Assembly (NCBI GenBank): GCA_013140485.1
Contig: JABFSS010000100.1
Span: 1-30,716 of the forward strand
Source: Candidatus Peribacteraceae bacterium
Lineage (GTDB): Bacteria > Patescibacteriota > Gracilibacteria > Peribacterales > Peribacteraceae
Reading direction: 5' to 3'
DNA: 30,716 bases
Shown: positions 28,725 to 30,716 of the stretch, in pieces
How the letters are laid out: every line of letters begins with the position of its first letter
How positions within the stretch are numbered: position 1 is the first letter of the stretch
Position numbers and translations under genes: made by a program
Notes under the pieces: generated by a model
Databases searched by the model: none
What the model was told of the DNA's origin: nothing
The model's input: only the letters and a program-made list of their open reading frames with translations

Positions 28725-29632
28725 TGATCATTACTTTCCTCAAAGGACTGAACCTGCCGCGCGTCAGCAAGACCGCGTGCGGCATCGGCGCACTCGCGGG
28801 AGGAAGTCTCTTGCTCTCCTTCTCCGTCTTTTTGGTACGGGGACACTTCCAGGCACTGAAAGACGTCCGCGAATATGCGCTCCCGCTCGCCGCGGAAATC
28901 CCGCCGATGGAGCGGCGCGCGAGGTTGCTCTCGCAACAGATGGAACTGATCCAGCTCGAAGCGAGCCTGCGGACCGGCTCGGCGGAGGAGAAATTGCACG
29001 TCTACGTTCTGCCCCAGGGCGGCGATATGACGCGACTGCTCGCTTTCCTGGAATCGTCGAGGACGTTCCTCGAGCGCAGGAAACTTTTACGGGAGATGTC
29101 GTCCATTATCGTGGGCGACCCGGAGGATATCCCATCGGTCCCCGGATCGCAGCCGCTGCAAACGCGCACGCTCACATTTTCCGCAACGGTTCGTCCGGAG
29201 GGCCGAGACCAACTCTTCTCGATTCTGGAACTTTCCGGCCTCCTGACGGTGGGTGACGTACTCTCTCCCGATGACGTCAAAGCACTTTTCAGTCTGACGG
29301 AGACGCAGAACTACGCGGGCATCGTTCCCGTCGAACAGTTCCTTTCGTCCGACCTGCTCAGCTACGTGAGCGACCCCACGATTCCGGAAGCGCGTCTCAA
29401 GCAGGCAATGTCCTCGGAGGAATTCCTAACGGCATTCCGTTCACTGCTCGAGAACTCCCGACTCCCCAAAGTCCGCGACTTTCTGAAGGGAGATCTTGGA
29501 CGGACGCTCGTGGCGCAGAAATTATGGCCTATCCAGTTTATGACGATGGAGAACGAGAGCCTCGAGGAATTACCTGATGGACTGGTGAAGGTGGATGTGA
29601 CAGTGAAGGCGTACGGGAGGAGACAGAAGTGA
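28721..29632 (+). CDS. Membrane protein partner, possibly PilO-like
   Basis: A 303-residue protein starting in an ATGA overlap with the preceding gene, so translation is coupled. It has one N-terminal helix (about 20-42, GIGALAGGSLLLSFSVFLV), a periplasm-side coiled coil (MERRARLLSQQMELIQLEASL) and two alpha/beta segments (LLAFLESSRTFLERRKL with LQTRTLTFSATVRPEGRDQLFSILELSGLLTVGDVL, and IQFMTMENESLEELPDGLVKVDVTVKAYGRR). The pair resembles PilN-PilO or GspL-GspM stalk proteins, but this one is longer than usual and no signature is decisive. It ends inside the left arm of the GTGACAGAAG inverted repeat. Confidence 0.45.
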   Translation: MMIITFLKGLNLPRVSKTACGIGALAGGSLLLSFSVFLVRGHFQALKDVREYALPLAAEIPPMERRARLLSQQMELIQLEASLRTGSAEEKLHVYVLPQGGDMTRLLAFLESSRTFLERRKLLREMSSIIVGDPEDIPSVPGSQPLQTRTLTFSATVRPEGRDQLFSILELSGLLTVGDVLSPDDVKALFSLTETQNYAGIVPVEQFLSSDLLSYVSDPTIPEARLKQAMSSEEFLTAFRSLLENSRLPKVRDFLKGDLGRTLVAQKLWPIQFMTMENESLEELPDGLVKVDVTVKAYGRRQK

Positions 29633-29691
29633 CAGAAGGCACAGAGGTGACAGAGGTTTTTTGAGGTTTTCCTTTGTCACTTCTGTCACTT
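29627..29691. repeat. GTGACAGAAG-unit inverted-repeat element
   Basis: AAGTGACAGAAG (29627-29638) pairs with CTTCTGTCACTT (29680-29691). Between them, CACAGAGGTGACAGAGG and TTTGTCAC are further units. The left arm contains the stop codon of the PilO-like gene. Related copies of the unit continue to about 29710 (GCGGCCTCTGTGGCC). Confidence 0.8.
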
Positions 29692-29756
29692 TTGCGGCCT
29701 CTGTGGCCTTGCATCTACACAAGACAATCTCATACTATTAAGTACCACGTTCCCCA

Positions 29757-30308
29757 ATCTCTCTGCGCCAACGTCATAAGTTCCAACGCCCTCTCCGCCA
29801 AACCGAGCGCCGGCCCCGCATCAATGAACAGATTTTGGTGCCGGAGGTGATGCTCGTCGCCGACGACGGCACGACGCGGACTCTGACGAGGAACGCCGCG
29901 CTGGAAGAAGCGCGTGCGGAAGGACTCGATCTGATTGAAGTGTCACCCAAGGCCGTTCCGCCCGTCGTAAAGATCGGCGAGTTCGGACACTTCCTCTACC
30001 AACTCCAGAAGAAAGAGCGCAAGCAGCGCTCGCACAGCAAGCAGGTCGAGGTGAAGATGCTGCGCATCGGCTTCCGCACCGAGAAGCACGACATCGACCG
30101 GCTGATCGGTCGTGCGCGCGAGTTCTTCGAGGAACGCCACTTGGTCAAGTTCAACATGCGCCTGCGCGGCCGCGAGCTCGCCAACAAGGAATACGGCATC
30201 AACAAGCTCAAAGGCATCGTCATCGCACTGGCAGATGTCGGGGATGTGGAGCAGGAGGTGAAGCGGCAGGGGGATCAGTTTACGGTGATCCTGAAACCAA
30301 AACGCTAA
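29757..30308 (+). CDS. infC: Translation initiation factor IF-3, probable AUC start
   Basis: The conserved IF3 N-terminus RPRINEQILVPEVMLV is encoded from 29814 on, and no in-frame ATG, GTG or TTG lies between the upstream stop (29739-29741) and that motif. The only near-cognate codons of the rare type are ATC at 29757 and CTG at 29763. Starting at ATC gives 183 residues (E. coli IF3 has 180) with a basic tail (LRQRHKFQRPLRQTERR). A TTG at 29835 would remove the conserved motif. Other IF3 landmarks are DLIEVSPKAVPPVVKIGEFG and FNMRLRGREL, with a C-terminal alpha/beta domain. IF3 checks start-codon pairing on the 30S subunit; E. coli infC also uses a rare AUU start for autoregulation. First gene of infC-rpmI-rplT. 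Confidence 0.85.
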   Translation: MSLRQRHKFQRPLRQTERRPRINEQILVPEVMLVADDGTTRTLTRNAALEEARAEGLDLIEVSPKAVPPVVKIGEFGHFLYQLQKKERKQRSHSKQVEVKMLRIGFRTEKHDIDRLIGRAREFFEERHLVKFNMRLRGRELANKEYGINKLKGIVIALADVGDVEQEVKRQGDQFTVILKPKR

Positions 30309-30378
30309 GGAAAACGAAGAAATCGAGGGAATCGAAGAAAACGAGGATCCTCGTTTGCCTTGTTTACTTCGTTTTCCT
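30308..30378. repeat. GGAAAACGAAG-unit inverted-repeat element
   Basis: AGGAAAACGAAG (30308-30319) pairs with CTTCGTTTTCCT (30367-30378). The centre has the perfect palindrome AAACGAGGATCCTCGTTT (30339-30356). Interior units ATCGAGGGA and ATCGAAGAAAACGAGG repeat the theme. It fills the gap between infC and rpmI and starts at the infC stop. Confidence 0.82.
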
Positions 30379-30413
30379 CGTTTTCCTTCCCTTGCGTCCC
30401 TCATAAATTCCAC

Positions 30414-30419
30414 TACAAT
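30414..30419 (+). promoter_or_regulatory. -10 box TACAAT for rpmI
   Basis: TACAAT ends 11 nt before the rpmI ATG, just after the inverted-repeat element, so rpmI-rplT could be transcribed separately from infC with a leader of about 5 nt. Confidence 0.4.
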
Positions 30420-30430
30420 TCGGTGTCCCT

Positions 30431-30625
30431 ATGCCAAAAATGAAGTCCCACAGCGGCGCGAAGAAACGTATCTGGAGAACAGGGAGCGGTAAGTACGCGT
30501 TCAAACGCCGCGGCCGCAGTCACCTGCTCCAACAGAAGAGCAAGCGCCAGAAGCGTCTCAATCGCACGGTTGTCGCTCACTCCACGAACATCCGACCCCT
30601 CCAGTCCCTGGTCCCCACCCTCTGA
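30431..30625 (+). CDS. rpmI: Ribosomal protein bL35
   Basis: A 64-residue basic protein MPKMKSHSGAKKRIWRTGSGKY, with FKRRGRSHLLQQKSKRQKRLNRT: the standard bL35 sequence and length. Part of the large ribosomal subunit. It lies between infC and rplT as in most bacteria, with 3 nt to the rplT start, so the two are cotranscribed. Confidence 0.96.
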   Translation: MPKMKSHSGAKKRIWRTGSGKYAFKRRGRSHLLQQKSKRQKRLNRTVVAHSTNIRPLQSLVPTL

Positions 30626-30628
30626 ACC

Positions 30629-30716
30629 ATGCGCGTTAAACGAGGCATCGTCCGGCATCGCAGACACAAGAAGATCCGCGCTCTCGCGAAGGGCTACCGC
30701 GGCATGCGCCGCTCGA
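30629..30716 (+). CDS. rplT: Ribosomal protein bL20 (partial, N-terminus)
   Basis: MRVKRGIVRHRRHKKIRALAKGYRGMRRS is the conserved N-terminal extension of bL20, an early 50S assembly protein that in many bacteria also represses its own operon. The remaining residues lie beyond the window end. Confidence 0.95.
   Translation, partial: MRVKRGIVRHRRHKKIRALAKGYRGMRRS

Overview
This 30.7-kb window is a gene-dense, fairly GC-rich (by eye) bacterial chromosome segment. Short intergenic gaps, a UDP-sugar/glycosyltransferase block, a fused ADP-forming acyl-CoA synthetase, a thrombospondin type 3 (TSP3) surface protein and many orphan proteins suggest a Patescibacteria/CPR genome, possibly of the Peregrinibacteria/Peribacteria type. 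That placement is inference; no rRNA is present to test it. TGA acts as a normal stop (acs, rpmI and others end in TGA) and RF2 is present, so the code looks standard.

Layout. 1-3.3 kb: partial flavodoxin (minus), divergent from an ADP-forming acetyl-CoA synthetase, then a GT2 glycosyltransferase. 3.3-13.1 kb: an envelope-sugar block with a FAD-dependent UDP-galactopyranose-mutase-like oxidoreductase, two NAD-dependent sugar epimerases, a polyprenyl-phosphate mannosyltransferase/GtrA fusion, a GT39-like membrane transferase, an orphan HExxH metalloprotease and UDP-glucose dehydrogenase. UDP-glucose dehydrogenase plus UDP-glucuronate 4-epimerase would give UDP-GlcA and then UDP-GalA. 13.2-15.5 kb: a PfkB kinase beside S-adenosylhomocysteine hydrolase, a likely pair for clearing SAH and salvaging adenosine. 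15.5-18.5 kb: orphan genes and a REP-associated tyrosine transposase (RAYT) with its palindromes. 18.5-21.2 kb: PolX polymerase lacking a PHP domain, a divergent sigma-70 factor and tRNA-Ser(CGA). 21.3-25.2 kb: a DUF2339 polytopic membrane protein and a TSP3-repeat surface protein in one minus-strand operon. 25.4-28.1 kb: a 56-residue predicted histone-fold protein with its own promoter and terminator, a membrane-anchored protein, prfB with a +1 frameshift site, and an orphan gene. 28.1-30.7 kb: a PilN/PilO-like pair and infC-rpmI-rplT (rplT cut by the window end).

Three themes run across the window. (1) Many genes have a -10-like hexamer (TANNNT) ending 5-9 nt before the start codon and no Shine-Dalgarno; the tRNA-Ser gene shows the same 6-nt gap to its first base. 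This points to widespread leaderless transcription. (2) Palindromic repeats are abundant: four copies of an ATGAATCA/ATGAATTA-unit hairpin, three unrelated hairpins of similar design, REP-like stems around and inside the RAYT gene, and GC-rich palindromes, several of them in frame inside coding genes. (3) Translation genes carry recoding features: an RF2 CTT-TGA shift site, and an infC that has no ATG/GTG/TTG able to supply its conserved N-terminus and probably starts at AUC.
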